Of a stretch of DNA of 38,217 bases, positions 17,133-26,463 are shown piece after piece. This DNA is from Lentisphaeria bacterium (lineage in GTDB: Bacteria > Verrucomicrobiota > Lentisphaeria > Victivallales > UBA1829). Both the position numbers and the translations under genes were made by a program. The notes beneath the pieces were generated by a model. That model saw nothing but the letters and a program-made list of their open reading frames with translations. It had not been told where the DNA came from and searched no databases. Location of the stretch: positions 1 to 38,217 of the forward strand of contig JAGBXB010000127.1 of the NCBI GenBank assembly GCA_017629515.1, read 5' to 3'. The first letter of the stretch is position 1; each line of letters begins with the position of its first letter.

Positions 17133-18020
17133 ATGAAAAAGATTTTTACAGCAATACTGGCAGTTTCTTTAAGTGCTGCCACAATTCTCACCGCAGAAGC
17201 CCAGAGACGCTCTTCCGGAGAAAACCGCAGCAGCCGGATGAGGGGCAACCGCTCTGTGGAAATGAATGATACCACAAAAAAAGAGTGGGCCAACCTTCAA
17301 AAGGAACTGGAAAAGAAAGACCCGAAGGAATTTCAGGAAGTAAAGGAACTTGCCAAAACAAATCTCCCTGCCGCATTCCATAAAATGCAGCTCCTGATAC
17401 AGAAAACGGGTCTGAAAGCACCCCGCAGTCCGTTTTCCGGCATGCCCCGCAGGGGAAGAGCTGAAAACGGGGAAGGTTTCGGCGGAAGAAGAGAGGGAAT
17501 GATGCGGGGCGGATTTCCCGGAGGCAATTTCCGTGGAGGTATGGGGATGCGCCGGGTGAATCCCGGAGAAAAACGCGCAGAAGCGGAAAAAAAGATTGCT
17601 GAAAAATTCCCCGCAGAATATGCTGCATATAAAAAAGCGGAAGAGGAAAACAGACTCAAACTCAAAGATCTTGCCGCCAAAACCGGGATCAAACTGCCTG
17701 CCAATGCCGTGGAAATGGCTGTTATCACAAAGAAATATGAAAAAGAACTTTCCGGACTCCAATGGCAGGAACGCTTTGCAAAATTGAATGAATTTCTGGA
17801 AAAAGAGGGTTATGAGATCTCTTCCGGCAGATTTCGTAATCCGATGAGGGAATCCCCCCGTCCGGAAGCACCTGCAAAAAGAGATTTTTCCAGAAACGAC
17901 CTTGCCCGGAAAGCCAAACAGCAGTTTCCGGAAGAATGGCAGGAATATGTGCGCCTTTCCAGGGAAGATAAAAAAGCGGCAAATGCCAAACTGGAAGAAC
18001 TTTTCAAAAAGGTAAAATAA
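17133..18020 (+). CDS. Secreted, highly charged repeat protein upstream of the T2SS
   Basis: A 295-aa protein with a signal peptide (MKKIFTAILAVSLSAATILTAEA), then a basic linker. Three imperfect units of about 33 residues follow: one from KDPKEFQEVKEL, one from KFPAEYAAYKKAEEE, one from QFPEEWQEYVRL. Each has an F-P-x-E-(Y/W) start and a K-L-x-x-L-x-x-K ending, predicted as helical hairpins. Between units 1 and 2 is an Arg/Gly/Met-rich low-complexity segment (about residues 98-148). I do not recognise the family. It lies 57 bp before gspL on the same strand with a stem-loop between, so it is probably transcribed with the T2SS genes. It may be a periplasmic accessory or a secreted substrate. 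Confidence 0.8.
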   Translation: MKKIFTAILAVSLSAATILTAEAQRRSSGENRSSRMRGNRSVEMNDTTKKEWANLQKELEKKDPKEFQEVKELAKTNLPAAFHKMQLLIQKTGLKAPRSPFSGMPRRGRAENGEGFGGRREGMMRGGFPGGNFRGGMGMRRVNPGEKRAEAEKKIAEKFPAEYAAYKKAEEENRLKLKDLAAKTGIKLPANAVEMAVITKKYEKELSGLQWQERFAKLNEFLEKEGYEISSGRFRNPMRESPRPEAPAKRDFSRNDLARKAKQQFPEEWQEYVRLSREDKKAANAKLEELFKKVK

Positions 18021-18029
18021 CAATCAGAA

Positions 18030-18060
18030 CGGCAACGCTTTCCCGCCGGAAGAGTTGCCG
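18030..18060 (+). other. Stem-loop between the repeat-protein gene and gspL
   Basis: CGGCAAC (18030-18036) pairs with GTTGCCG (18054-18060), and an inner TTCC/GGAA pair extends the stem. No T-run follows, so it is not a standard terminator. It may stabilise or process the mRNA. Confidence 0.55.
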
Positions 18061-18077
18061 GCAATAAGTGAGACTTT

Positions 18078-19367
18078 ATGAATATAGGCAAGTACAAAAC
18101 CTTTGCAGTGATCTCGTTCAGCAAAAACTGTTTGCAGGCGGCACTTTTCCGCCGTCTGAAAACAAAGTATGAACTTATCCGGCACAATTCCTTTACAACA
18201 GATCCGGCAGATCCTGTAAAAAGCTGGAAAGATCTTTTCCGGGTTCTTGCCCTTTCCAAAGACGCTCCCCTTATTCTTTGCGGTGCATTGAAAGAGGGGT
18301 TCTTTTTCCGTACACAGATGCCGTCGATCCCTGCGAAAGCGATCCGCGGGGCGTTGGAACTGGAACTTCCCAGAAGAATGTTTGTACCGGGGGATGAAGA
18401 ACTTCTTACGGCTTTTTCCCTTTTTTCCCCCGCAGCATCTTCTGATTCTGACAACGGGCAGAATCCTGCAAAAGAAGAACTTATTACAGTAAATGCTTAT
18501 ACTCTGCCCGCCAAAAGTCTTGAAAATCTTTCCCAGATCCTGCAACAGTGCGGCCGCAAGGCGGATGCCTATATTTATCCATTCCTCGCTCTTGAAGGAT
18601 CTGCTCCGCCCCTTTATCTGGCGGATGTGGAGGAAAAATATTATTTTGAAGCGGATAACTGGCAGGTGGCTTCCCCTTGTGGGGAAAAAGATCCGGCAGG
18701 AAGCAATGAAAAATGGGAAAAGATATTTAAAAGCACATTCAAACTTCCCGAAGACCTGCCTCTGGAAAAGTTCTTCTCCATTCTTCTCTGTGCAAGATTT
18801 GTTCTCAGCAAGGCCTTTTCCGCCAGTGAAGAGGGCTTGGATATCCTGCCTGCCAAATTACGGCCGAGCCGGTTGAGATCCCAGATCAAACTGGGAGTAT
18901 TCCTCCTTATATTGCTTCTTGCCAATATCCTGTGGAGTTGTTCCGGTCAATGGATAAGCAATGCAAGAGAGTATAAGAAACTCACCCGGGAAAAAGCCGT
19001 TTTACAGGAACAGAACAGAAAATACAAAAGTGCCATCCGCAAGGCGGAAAAAGCCGGCAGGGAAAGACAGAAAGGCTCTGCGATCAAAGCGGGTGAAAAC
19101 CAGGTGGTGAAAAAACTGTATGATCTGACCACGTTCCTGCCCTCCGGAGTAATGATTTCCAGTATGCGTTGGAGCGATTCCGGATTGGATCTTACTATGT
19201 TCAGCGAAGAAAATTCTGCCATTTCTGAAATCTTCCGGACAAAATTCCCCTATTGGAAATTAGCCAATATCCAGCAGAGGAATTTCGGGAGTGCGGCTAC
19301 CATGATCACGGTCAAACTTTCCAATGTGGATGAAAATGAAAATACGGAGGAGGGCAGAAAGAGATGA
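18078..19367 (+). CDS. gspL: T2SS inner-membrane platform protein GspL-like (PilM/PilN-like)
   Basis: A 429-aa protein. Residues 1-265 form a cytoplasmic actin-like part, with PSIPAKAIRGALELELPRR matching the PilM/GspL helix that follows the active-site-like segment. A single transmembrane helix lies at about 271-288. A coiled region (about 295-335) and a ferredoxin-like periplasmic end follow, with the LPSGVMISSMRW step typical of PilN/GspL. GspL couples the ATPase GspE to the inner-membrane platform. It begins the secretion operon and overlaps gspM by ATGA. Confidence 0.78.
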   Translation: MNIGKYKTFAVISFSKNCLQAALFRRLKTKYELIRHNSFTTDPADPVKSWKDLFRVLALSKDAPLILCGALKEGFFFRTQMPSIPAKAIRGALELELPRRMFVPGDEELLTAFSLFSPAASSDSDNGQNPAKEELITVNAYTLPAKSLENLSQILQQCGRKADAYIYPFLALEGSAPPLYLADVEEKYYFEADNWQVASPCGEKDPAGSNEKWEKIFKSTFKLPEDLPLEKFFSILLCARFVLSKAFSASEEGLDILPAKLRPSRLRSQIKLGVFLLILLLANILWSCSGQWISNAREYKKLTREKAVLQEQNRKYKSAIRKAEKAGRERQKGSAIKAGENQVVKKLYDLTTFLPSGVMISSMRWSDSGLDLTMFSEENSAISEIFRTKFPYWKLANIQQRNFGSAATMITVKLSNVDENENTEEGRKR

Positions 19368-20188
19368 ATACAGCAAAGATAAAATCTTTCCTTTCCACTC
19401 CTGCGGGCAAACTTATTATCAGTTGTTCCGTCATCCTTATCGGATGCTGGACATTTATGTTTATCCAGTTTTCCGGAGGTTTTGCCTCCCTTTTCCCGTC
19501 GGAGGAAAAGATCAAGAACTTGAAACAGGAGATACGCAAATTACGCAGTCAGGTGGAGGAGAACCGGAAAAAAGCCCTTTCCTATGAAAAACAGAAGCGT
19601 TTATACAGGGAAAAACTCATTACCTACTGGAACGAGGAACGTGACGGCCTTGTGGATACCGTTTTACGCAATACAATCCAGAATGCGGCAAAAGAACTGG
19701 AACTTACACTTTCCGCACTGGGGTCGGTAAGGATCACAAGGATCAATCATGAGTTGTATTTTGCAGAGGTGGACAATCTTTCCGCAAGCGCGCCCTTTGA
19801 TGTGCTTATCAAGTTTTTCACAAAATTGGAAGAGAGCAGTTTTTCACTCCATTGGAGGAGACTTGACCTGCGTCCGGATCAGGGAAGATGGAACAGGGGA
19901 AACAGAAACAATCCCTCTGTGTTCCAGATCACTCCGGCAACGACCCGTATGCGTTTTCACGGGGCGGTGAGAGTGATCGGCTATGATGGAAAACTCACCT
20001 TGAAAGAGATGGAAAAAGCTGTGAAAAACACTTCTGCAAAGTCCAAGAAAACTGTTCAGACAAAAGTTCTTCCCGCCACGCCTTTAAAAGATTCCGGAAA
20101 AACGATTTCTCCAGCAACAAAAAAAGTCCCTGCCGGAGAGAATAAGACTTTATCCCAACCCATTACGGCAAAGGAGAATGCAAAATGA
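19364..20188 (+). CDS. gspM: T2SS platform protein GspM/PilO-like
   Basis: A 274-aa bitopic protein with a short cytoplasmic N-terminus, one transmembrane helix (about 17-36), a coiled coil (about 45-85) and a ferredoxin-like fold (about 100-215). A Lys/Thr/Pro-rich tail follows. This plan matches GspM/PilO, the partner of GspL/PilN. Assignment relies mainly on position between gspL and a GspC-like gene and on this architecture, since sequence conservation is low. It overlaps both neighbours by ATGA. Confidence 0.65.
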   Translation: MNTAKIKSFLSTPAGKLIISCSVILIGCWTFMFIQFSGGFASLFPSEEKIKNLKQEIRKLRSQVEENRKKALSYEKQKRLYREKLITYWNEERDGLVDTVLRNTIQNAAKELELTLSALGSVRITRINHELYFAEVDNLSASAPFDVLIKFFTKLEESSFSLHWRRLDLRPDQGRWNRGNRNNPSVFQITPATTRMRFHGAVRVIGYDGKLTLKEMEKAVKNTSAKSKKTVQTKVLPATPLKDSGKTISPATKKVPAGENKTLSQPITAKENAK

Positions 20189-21162
20189 AAATTTTTCTTA
20201 TGATCCTTAATATACTCCTTGCCGGAGCGGTTCTTTTCGGCACTGTGGAAAATCTGCGCCGTACGTTTTCCCGGAAAGCGGATACAGATCTTGCAGTAAA
20301 GAAAAAGCCAAGGGACGGGAAAATATATACTGATCCAGCAAAATCCACCCGGCAGAGCCTGCCTCCCCCCTCAAAGGAGGAAGTCTTTAAAAAAATCACA
20401 GAAAACAATCTTTTCTACACAGGCCGCAGTCCCAATGCCAATATGAGAAGCTCCAGAAATATGACGCTCACCCTTGTTGGCACATTTACCATTGGAAAAG
20501 TTTCCGGAGCGATCATCAAACACAATATCCAGCAGGACAACCGGACAAATGCGTTCGGCATGTGGCGGAGAAATGCTTACGGCATGATGGGCGCAATGGG
20601 GCCGGGAATGATGCCTCCGATGGGAGGAAATAACGCCGCCAACAGCGGGCTGCCGCAGAGAAATGTAAATCAGAGGAGAAATGGCAATGTTTCCGGAAAT
20701 GCAGATAACTCTCTTTCCGGTCAGAGAGGCTCTTTCCGCAGAAGATTTCAGGGAGGTAATAACAATATGCCCCTTCCCCCCGGTATGATGCCGGGAATGT
20801 TTACAGGCATGAATCAATCCCGCAGTACGGCTGCCCAGGTTCAGAGGCAGTATGTGCGTATCGGGGAAACATTATCCAATGGTTATACACTTGTGGAAGT
20901 CACCCGCACAACAGCCACCCTTATGAGAGGAAGCGACAAAATGGAACTGGAATTACAGGAATCCTCCAAAGGACTTACCTCCGCCAGAAGAACTGTAAAC
21001 AGCAAACAGACCTCCCAACAGATTTTGCAGCAGGGTATGCAGCAGATGCAGAATATCCTGCGGCAGCAGGGTATGCAGCAGAATTTCATGATGCGGCAGA
21101 TGATGAGGAACAATTCTTCCAATCAGAACCAGAGGGGTACACCCGCCGCCCGCAGAAGATAA
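20185..21162 (+). CDS. gspC: GspC-like protein with low-complexity insertion
   Basis: A 325-aa protein with one N-terminal transmembrane helix (about 2-20) and a linker. Residues 73-118 (ITENNLFYTG, MTLTLVGTF, GAIIK) and 222-257 (YVRIGETLSNGYTLVEVTRTTATLMR) together make the beta-rich homology region of GspC/PulC. That region connects the platform to the secretin N0 domain. Between the halves lies about 100 residues rich in Met, Gly, Asn and Arg, and the tail from 258 is Gln/Met-rich. No PDZ or coiled-coil end is seen. The position before gspD supports the call. It is 59 bp from gspD. Confidence 0.7.
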   Translation: MKIFLMILNILLAGAVLFGTVENLRRTFSRKADTDLAVKKKPRDGKIYTDPAKSTRQSLPPPSKEEVFKKITENNLFYTGRSPNANMRSSRNMTLTLVGTFTIGKVSGAIIKHNIQQDNRTNAFGMWRRNAYGMMGAMGPGMMPPMGGNNAANSGLPQRNVNQRRNGNVSGNADNSLSGQRGSFRRRFQGGNNNMPLPPGMMPGMFTGMNQSRSTAAQVQRQYVRIGETLSNGYTLVEVTRTTATLMRGSDKMELELQESSKGLTSARRTVNSKQTSQQILQQGMQQMQNILRQQGMQQNFMMRQMMRNNSSNQNQRGTPAARRR

Positions 21163-21221
21163 AACAGACGGTCATTCATAAAAATAAAAGTTATTAATAT
21201 ACAGAAAAAAAGGTCGTGAAA

Positions 21222-23606
21222 ATGAAAAAAAATCTTTCTTTCAAAAAGTGTTTTCCACTTTTCCTTGCTTGTTCCTTTGTGATCTCTGCTTCTTTTTTAA
21301 GTTCCTGCCAATTCTTTGAAGAGGATGGGAAAGAGAAGAAAGAAGAGAAAAAAACGGAAAAACAAAAGACCCGTTTCCGCTTTCTGGAAAAAGAACAGAG
21401 GCAGCATGTTTCCACCCCCAAAGAGACTATGGAACAGGAAAGAGTCACGATTTCCGCCCGTGCTTTCAATGAGAAAAAATTGAAACAGCTGGAAGAAATG
21501 ACGGCAAAAGATACCAGAAAAGCCCTTATGGAAAACAAAAAAAGCCCCTGGCGCAATCCCTCTCTTTCCGGGCCCCGGTTCTATGATGATTTCATTCTCC
21601 TCAATGCCGATGAAGTTCTGGATGTCTACCTTGTATTCGACAGTGCTCCCATACTGGATGTGATCCCTGCTTTTGCGGATGTACTGGGATTTAATTTTGT
21701 AGCGGACAGCGACCTGCGGGGCGTTGTCACCCTCAATCTCAATTCCAAGATGACCAGAAAAGAATTGTGGGCGACCTTTGAAAGTCTCCTTCTTCTTTCC
21801 AACGCCACCGCAAAAGCACAAGGCTCTCTTCTGCGGGTGATGCTGCAAAGCAAGGTAAACCAGCAGCCGGACAGCACTCTTGCCAGTCCCGCAGGCGGAG
21901 AAATATATTACAGACAGCTGCAATTCGCAACAGCAAGGGAAGCCATGCAGCAGTTGAAACCTTTCCTGCGCAGGGATGCTATCTGCGTGGAAATGACAAG
22001 ACCCAACGCCGTCATGGTCTGCGATATAGCGGAAAATATTCCCAGGATCCGTCAGATACTGGAACTGGTGGACAGCCGCAGTAAAAGTTCCTGGGTACGG
22101 ACACTTATCCCCTGCCGCAATATCCTGCCCAGCAAAATTGCCGATGAATTGCGCGTCATCCTCCCCACTCTGGGCTTTACGGTCTATCAGACCCTTGACC
22201 GGACAGAAGCACCCGGAGCCATTCAGGTTTCCGGTATCGACCGTATTCAGGTTCTGGCGGTCACTGCCGCCACCGATGAAGCCATGAATGAGATCAAAAA
22301 GTGGGTGGAATTACTGGATTCTTCCGATTCATTGGATCAGGAAATGGTCTTTGTATATAAGGTGAGACATGGAAAGGTGGAACAATTGGCGCAGGCTCTG
22401 GCGGTCATCTATGATTCTTCCGGATCCACACTTACCATCGACACAAATTCCGGCAGACAGCGTACCACCAATTTGAGTGCGCCCCGTTTGAATACCAATA
22501 ACCGTTACAATGCCTCCCGTATGACAGCCAATACCACTGCCACCGGGGCAAGAGGTTCTGTGGTCAATGCCCAGAGTGTGCAGACAGACCAGCACTCCTC
22601 TCTTTTCAATACCTCCATCCGTATTTTTGCCGATGGAGTCCTCAACAGAATGATCGTCAGAACCACCCCCCGGACTTACGCCTCCATAAAATCTCTCCTT
22701 GACCGACTGGATGTTGTACCTGCCCAGGTACTTTTGCAGGTTCTTGTAGTGGAAGTCACATTGAGTGACGCCAATAAATTCGGTATAGAGTGGTCCATGT
22801 CCTCCGGACGGGGGGATGCAGATTCTCTTTTCGGGACAAATTACAGCGGTTTGAATCCGGATGTGAATACCGTCGGCGGCGCTGGCGACCGGGGATTCAG
22901 TTTTCTGATCTCCAACCCCAAAAACCCCTCCCAGAAATTCGGTTACATCAAAGCCCTTGCCGGCAACAGTGCCCTGAAAGTTGTTTCCAGTCCCCAGGTA
23001 CTTGTTTCCAGCAACACGGAAGCAAAGATACAGGTTGGGCAGAAAGTTCCTTACATCAAACAGGGTACCAGCAGTACCTCCTCCACCGAAATATTGCAGA
23101 ACTATGATTATGAAGATGTAGGTGTGATCCTTACCGTCACCCCCCAGATCACCAGTACCGAACTTATTTCTCTGGAAGTAAAACAGGAACTTTCTGAAAA
23201 AGTGGATACCATCGATCTGAATATCCAGTCCCCCACCTTCAACAAGCGGATCGTGGAAACTTCCATGACCATTGCCAACGGTCAGACCATGGTCATCGGC
23301 GGTCTTATCCAGGAAAAGACCAAAGATACTCTTGACGGACTTCCTTTCATCAATCAGATCCCCATCCTCAACCGCCTTACCGGCAGCACGGATGCAAGTA
23401 TCGAAAGAACAGAACTTTTAGTTATGATCACAGGGCATATCATCAATGAAAAAAGTCCTGTGAAAGATATGATCAAGCGTTACAATTCCGCCATTGATCT
23501 TCTGGATGAGTACAGTGACAATCTGGGGGAAAGCGGTGAAAACGGCGGTAAAAGTTCCGCTTCCAAAAGACCCTCCCTCTTTTTAGATAAGGATTTCTGG
23601 CTGTGA
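21222..23606 (+). CDS. gspD: T2SS outer-membrane secretin GspD (lipoprotein)
   Basis: A 794-aa protein from ATG 21222; AAAGG is eight bases upstream, better than the in-frame GTG at 21216. The signal peptide ends in FLSSC (Cys29), so this secretin is itself a lipoprotein and may not need a separate pilotin. A charged segment of about 70 residues follows. N-domains cover about 125-490, starting near LNADEVLDVYLVF. The secretin core covers about 495-755, with the VPAQVLLQVLVVEV entry, the VGQKVPYI gate region and the TMVIGGLIQE signature. It forms the outer-membrane exit pore. Its stop overlaps gspE by GTGA. Confidence 0.95.
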   Translation: MKKNLSFKKCFPLFLACSFVISASFLSSCQFFEEDGKEKKEEKKTEKQKTRFRFLEKEQRQHVSTPKETMEQERVTISARAFNEKKLKQLEEMTAKDTRKALMENKKSPWRNPSLSGPRFYDDFILLNADEVLDVYLVFDSAPILDVIPAFADVLGFNFVADSDLRGVVTLNLNSKMTRKELWATFESLLLLSNATAKAQGSLLRVMLQSKVNQQPDSTLASPAGGEIYYRQLQFATAREAMQQLKPFLRRDAICVEMTRPNAVMVCDIAENIPRIRQILELVDSRSKSSWVRTLIPCRNILPSKIADELRVILPTLGFTVYQTLDRTEAPGAIQVSGIDRIQVLAVTAATDEAMNEIKKWVELLDSSDSLDQEMVFVYKVRHGKVEQLAQALAVIYDSSGSTLTIDTNSGRQRTTNLSAPRLNTNNRYNASRMTANTTATGARGSVVNAQSVQTDQHSSLFNTSIRIFADGVLNRMIVRTTPRTYASIKSLLDRLDVVPAQVLLQVLVVEVTLSDANKFGIEWSMSSGRGDADSLFGTNYSGLNPDVNTVGGAGDRGFSFLISNPKNPSQKFGYIKALAGNSALKVVSSPQVLVSSNTEAKIQVGQKVPYIKQGTSSTSSTEILQNYDYEDVGVILTVTPQITSTELISLEVKQELSEKVDTIDLNIQSPTFNKRIVETSMTIANGQTMVIGGLIQEKTKDTLDGLPFINQIPILNRLTGSTDASIERTELLVMITGHIINEKSPVKDMIKRYNSAIDLLDEYSDNLGESGENGGKSSASKRPSLFLDKDFWL

Positions 23607-25213
23607 GTGACAATATACAAAATACCAATTTCCGCGCCTGCGGGGCAAAACTGGAAGAACTCCTTGCCCCTTACGGTGAAAAACTGGAAAGAAAACGCTT
23701 TTTGAAAGAAGCGGAAGAGTTTGACAGGGAACTTGTCCGTAACGGGCTCATTACCGAAACGGAACTGGTAAAAATCTACTCTCTCGCCTATGCTTCCCCG
23801 TTTACAGAAGAGGAAGACCTTGCCATGCCGGAACTTTATCCGGGTGCACCGATGGATTATTTCAATGCCTTTCCGGCATTGCCCTTCATGTGGGATGAGG
23901 AGGAGATCACATTTCTTGTTTCCTCCCCCTATAAACTCGGGGAACTTATTCTGCAAACGGAACGGGTCTGGCAGAAAAAGGCAAAATTTCTTTTTGTCCG
24001 CCGCACATTCCTGGAACGGCTTTTAAGTTCTTTAATGAGTAAAGATGATGAAAATGATCTTACCAGTACAGATGCGGAAGATGAAAATACTTTGCGTACC
24101 ATGGCAGGGGAAGCAAGGATCGTAAGACTTGTAAATGATATTTTCACCCGTGCCATTGAACTGGGGGCAAGTGATATCCACATTGAACCCGGTGAAGATT
24201 ATGTTTCTGTCCGCTGCCGTGTGGATGGAGTGCTTACCGAGATCATGACCTGCCCCCTCCCCCAGTTTCCTGCTATTGCCTCCCGTATCAAATTGATCGG
24301 AAAACTCAATATCGCAGAAAGCCGCCTCCCCCAGGATGGACGGGCGGATGTGACGCTGAACGGACAGATTCTGGATATGCGTATAAGTACATTGCCCATT
24401 CTCACCGGGGAAAGTATCGTATTGCGTCTTCTGAACCATGAGGCAGTTTCTTTCGATCTTCAGGAACTGGGGATGTTCCCGGAACATCTTTCCCAGTTCA
24501 ATAAATTGATCAACATCCCCCATGGCATGATCCTTGTCGTAGGTCCCACCGGAAGCGGAAAGACCACTACATTGTACAGTGTCATCAATTCCCTCAATGA
24601 CAGAAGAAAAAAAATCATTACCATTGAAGACCCTGTGGAATATAAAACCGAAGGCTTGTGCCAATGTCAGGTCAACCCGAAAATCGGGGTTACTTTTGCC
24701 GAGGGCTTGCGCAATATTGTCCGTCAGGACCCGGATATCATTCTTGTCGGGGAGATCCGTGACCGGGAAACAGCGGATATTGCCATCAATGCAGCCTTGA
24801 CAGGACATCTGGTATTAAGTACATTGCATACCAACGATGCCGTGGGAGCAGTCACCCGTCTTGTAGATATGGGAGTGGAAAACTTCCTTGTTTCCTCTGC
24901 GCTTTTCGGTGTTCTTTCCCAGCGTCTTGTCCGGAAGATCTGTACTTCCTGCAACGGAACGGGCAAGGATGCCGATGGACAGAAATGCCGCAGATGCAAT
25001 GGTACAGGCTATAAAGGAAGAAGCGGGATTTTTGAACTGCTTTTTATGAATGATGAGTTGCGCCAGGCTGTAAACAGAAATGCTTCCAGTTCCGAATTGG
25101 AAAGTATTGCTGAAAAACACGGAATGGTAACGCTCAAACAGGATGGCAGAGCCAAGGTGGAAGCAGGTATCACCACAGAAGAGGAACTCAACCGTTCCAC
25201 AGCCAATCTGTAA
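23603..25213 (+). CDS. gspE: T2SS assembly ATPase GspE
   Basis: A 536-aa hexameric secretion ATPase. Walker A is GPTGSGKTTT at residues 314-323, the Asp box is around ITIEDPVEY, and Walker B is near DPDIILVGEIRD. The His box includes STLHTND. A tetracysteine zinc module is present (C447, C450, C462, C465) with only 11 residues between the pairs and CNGTG repeats, so it looks like a DnaJ-type zinc knuckle. It powers pseudopilus growth. It starts with GTG inside the gspD stop codon. It could be mistaken for PilB, but the operon fixes the role. Confidence 0.95.
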   Translation: MSDNIQNTNFRACGAKLEELLAPYGEKLERKRFLKEAEEFDRELVRNGLITETELVKIYSLAYASPFTEEEDLAMPELYPGAPMDYFNAFPALPFMWDEEEITFLVSSPYKLGELILQTERVWQKKAKFLFVRRTFLERLLSSLMSKDDENDLTSTDAEDENTLRTMAGEARIVRLVNDIFTRAIELGASDIHIEPGEDYVSVRCRVDGVLTEIMTCPLPQFPAIASRIKLIGKLNIAESRLPQDGRADVTLNGQILDMRISTLPILTGESIVLRLLNHEAVSFDLQELGMFPEHLSQFNKLINIPHGMILVVGPTGSGKTTTLYSVINSLNDRRKKIITIEDPVEYKTEGLCQCQVNPKIGVTFAEGLRNIVRQDPDIILVGEIRDRETADIAINAALTGHLVLSTLHTNDAVGAVTRLVDMGVENFLVSSALFGVLSQRLVRKICTSCNGTGKDADGQKCRRCNGTGYKGRSGIFELLFMNDELRQAVNRNASSSELESIAEKHGMVTLKQDGRAKVEAGITTEEELNRSTANL

Positions 25214-25245
25214 GATATTGTCCGGCACCGGGAAGGAAAGAAATC

Positions 25246-26463
25246 ATGGGATTATATAAGTACAGAGCCATCCCCGCAGGGGAAAAAGAAAAAACAGTTC
25301 TTATCGAAGCGGATTCCCGCAGGGAAGCCGACGATAAACTGCGGGCAAGCAATATTACTCCCATAGAATTTCTGGGAGAATCTTCCGATGAAAAAAAGAG
25401 TATATTCTCCCTGAAACGCAGCAGGATCGATACTTATGACTTCACCAGGCAGCTTGCTCCTCTTCTGGATGCCTATATCCCTCTGGAACGGGCATTGGGG
25501 ATCATTGCAGAAGGTGCGGCGGAACCGGAACAGAGGGATTTTGTCAATTCTCTGCGCAGGGGATTGCATGAGGGGAAAACCTTTTCATTTCTGGTGCGTT
25601 CCCACGGCACTCTTTTCCCCTCCTATTATGCAAACCTTATTGAAAGCGGTGAGGAAACAGGCTGTCTTCCGGAGGCGGTACGGCAGTTGTATAAATTTAT
25701 GGGAGAGTCCAGAGAACTGAAAGATTTTATCGTATCCAGTTCCATTTATCCCCTTGCGATCCTTGCGGTTACCCTTCTTGTTTCCATACTTCTTTTTACA
25801 GTTTTCGTACCCAGATTTGCAAAAATCTTTACGGATATGGGCAAAGGGATGCCCCCTTCCATGGAATTTCTGCTGGCAGTAAGTTCTTTTGCCTCTTACG
25901 CATGGTGGCTCATTCCCTGCCTGCTTTTCATTGTATGGCAGATTTTAAAGAAGAGTATGGGTAAAGAAATGCTTTCTCTGAAAATCAGCCAGGGAGTTTT
26001 GAAAATCCCTGTATTCGGCAGGATCGTTTCCGATCTGGAAATGTGCCGCTACATCCGTACCCTTGCCATTCTCATCGGCAACCACGTGGAGATCATTAAA
26101 ACAGTACGCATTGCGGGAAAAATCATCCGCAATCCGGTTATTGCCAACACTTTTGCCCATGTGGACAGAAAACTCAAAGGCGGGGAAAAACTTTCTGCCG
26201 CATTTACAGGAAATATTTTTCTTCCGCCGGGAACTGTCCCCATGCTCCGTGTCGGGGAGGAATCCGGTACGGTGGGAGAGATGATGGGCGGGATCGCTTC
26301 AAGACTGGAAAATGATACCAGACAGAAGATCAAAAGGCTGTTGAGTCTTTTTGAACCCTTTGTCATTATTTTCCTTGCAGTGATCGTGCTTATTGTTGTT
26401 GTATCGATCTTTATCGCCATGATGGAAATAAATTCAATAGGTCAGGGAGGACCAAAATTATGA
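25246..26463 (+). CDS. gspF: T2SS inner-membrane platform protein GspF
   Basis: A 405-aa protein with the N-terminal YKYRA..G sequence typical of GspF/PilC, two T2SSF helical domains (about 70-190 and 275-395) and three transmembrane helices (about 160-190, 208-232, 367-393). GspF is the polytopic core of the platform that GspE turns or pushes. GGAAGGAAAG precedes the ATG. Its stop overlaps gspG by ATGA. Confidence 0.93.
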   Translation: MGLYKYRAIPAGEKEKTVLIEADSRREADDKLRASNITPIEFLGESSDEKKSIFSLKRSRIDTYDFTRQLAPLLDAYIPLERALGIIAEGAAEPEQRDFVNSLRRGLHEGKTFSFLVRSHGTLFPSYYANLIESGEETGCLPEAVRQLYKFMGESRELKDFIVSSSIYPLAILAVTLLVSILLFTVFVPRFAKIFTDMGKGMPPSMEFLLAVSSFASYAWWLIPCLLFIVWQILKKSMGKEMLSLKISQGVLKIPVFGRIVSDLEMCRYIRTLAILIGNHVEIIKTVRIAGKIIRNPVIANTFAHVDRKLKGGEKLSAAFTGNIFLPPGTVPMLRVGEESGTVGEMMGGIASRLENDTRQKIKRLLSLFEPFVIIFLAVIVLIVVVSIFIAMMEINSIGQGGPKL

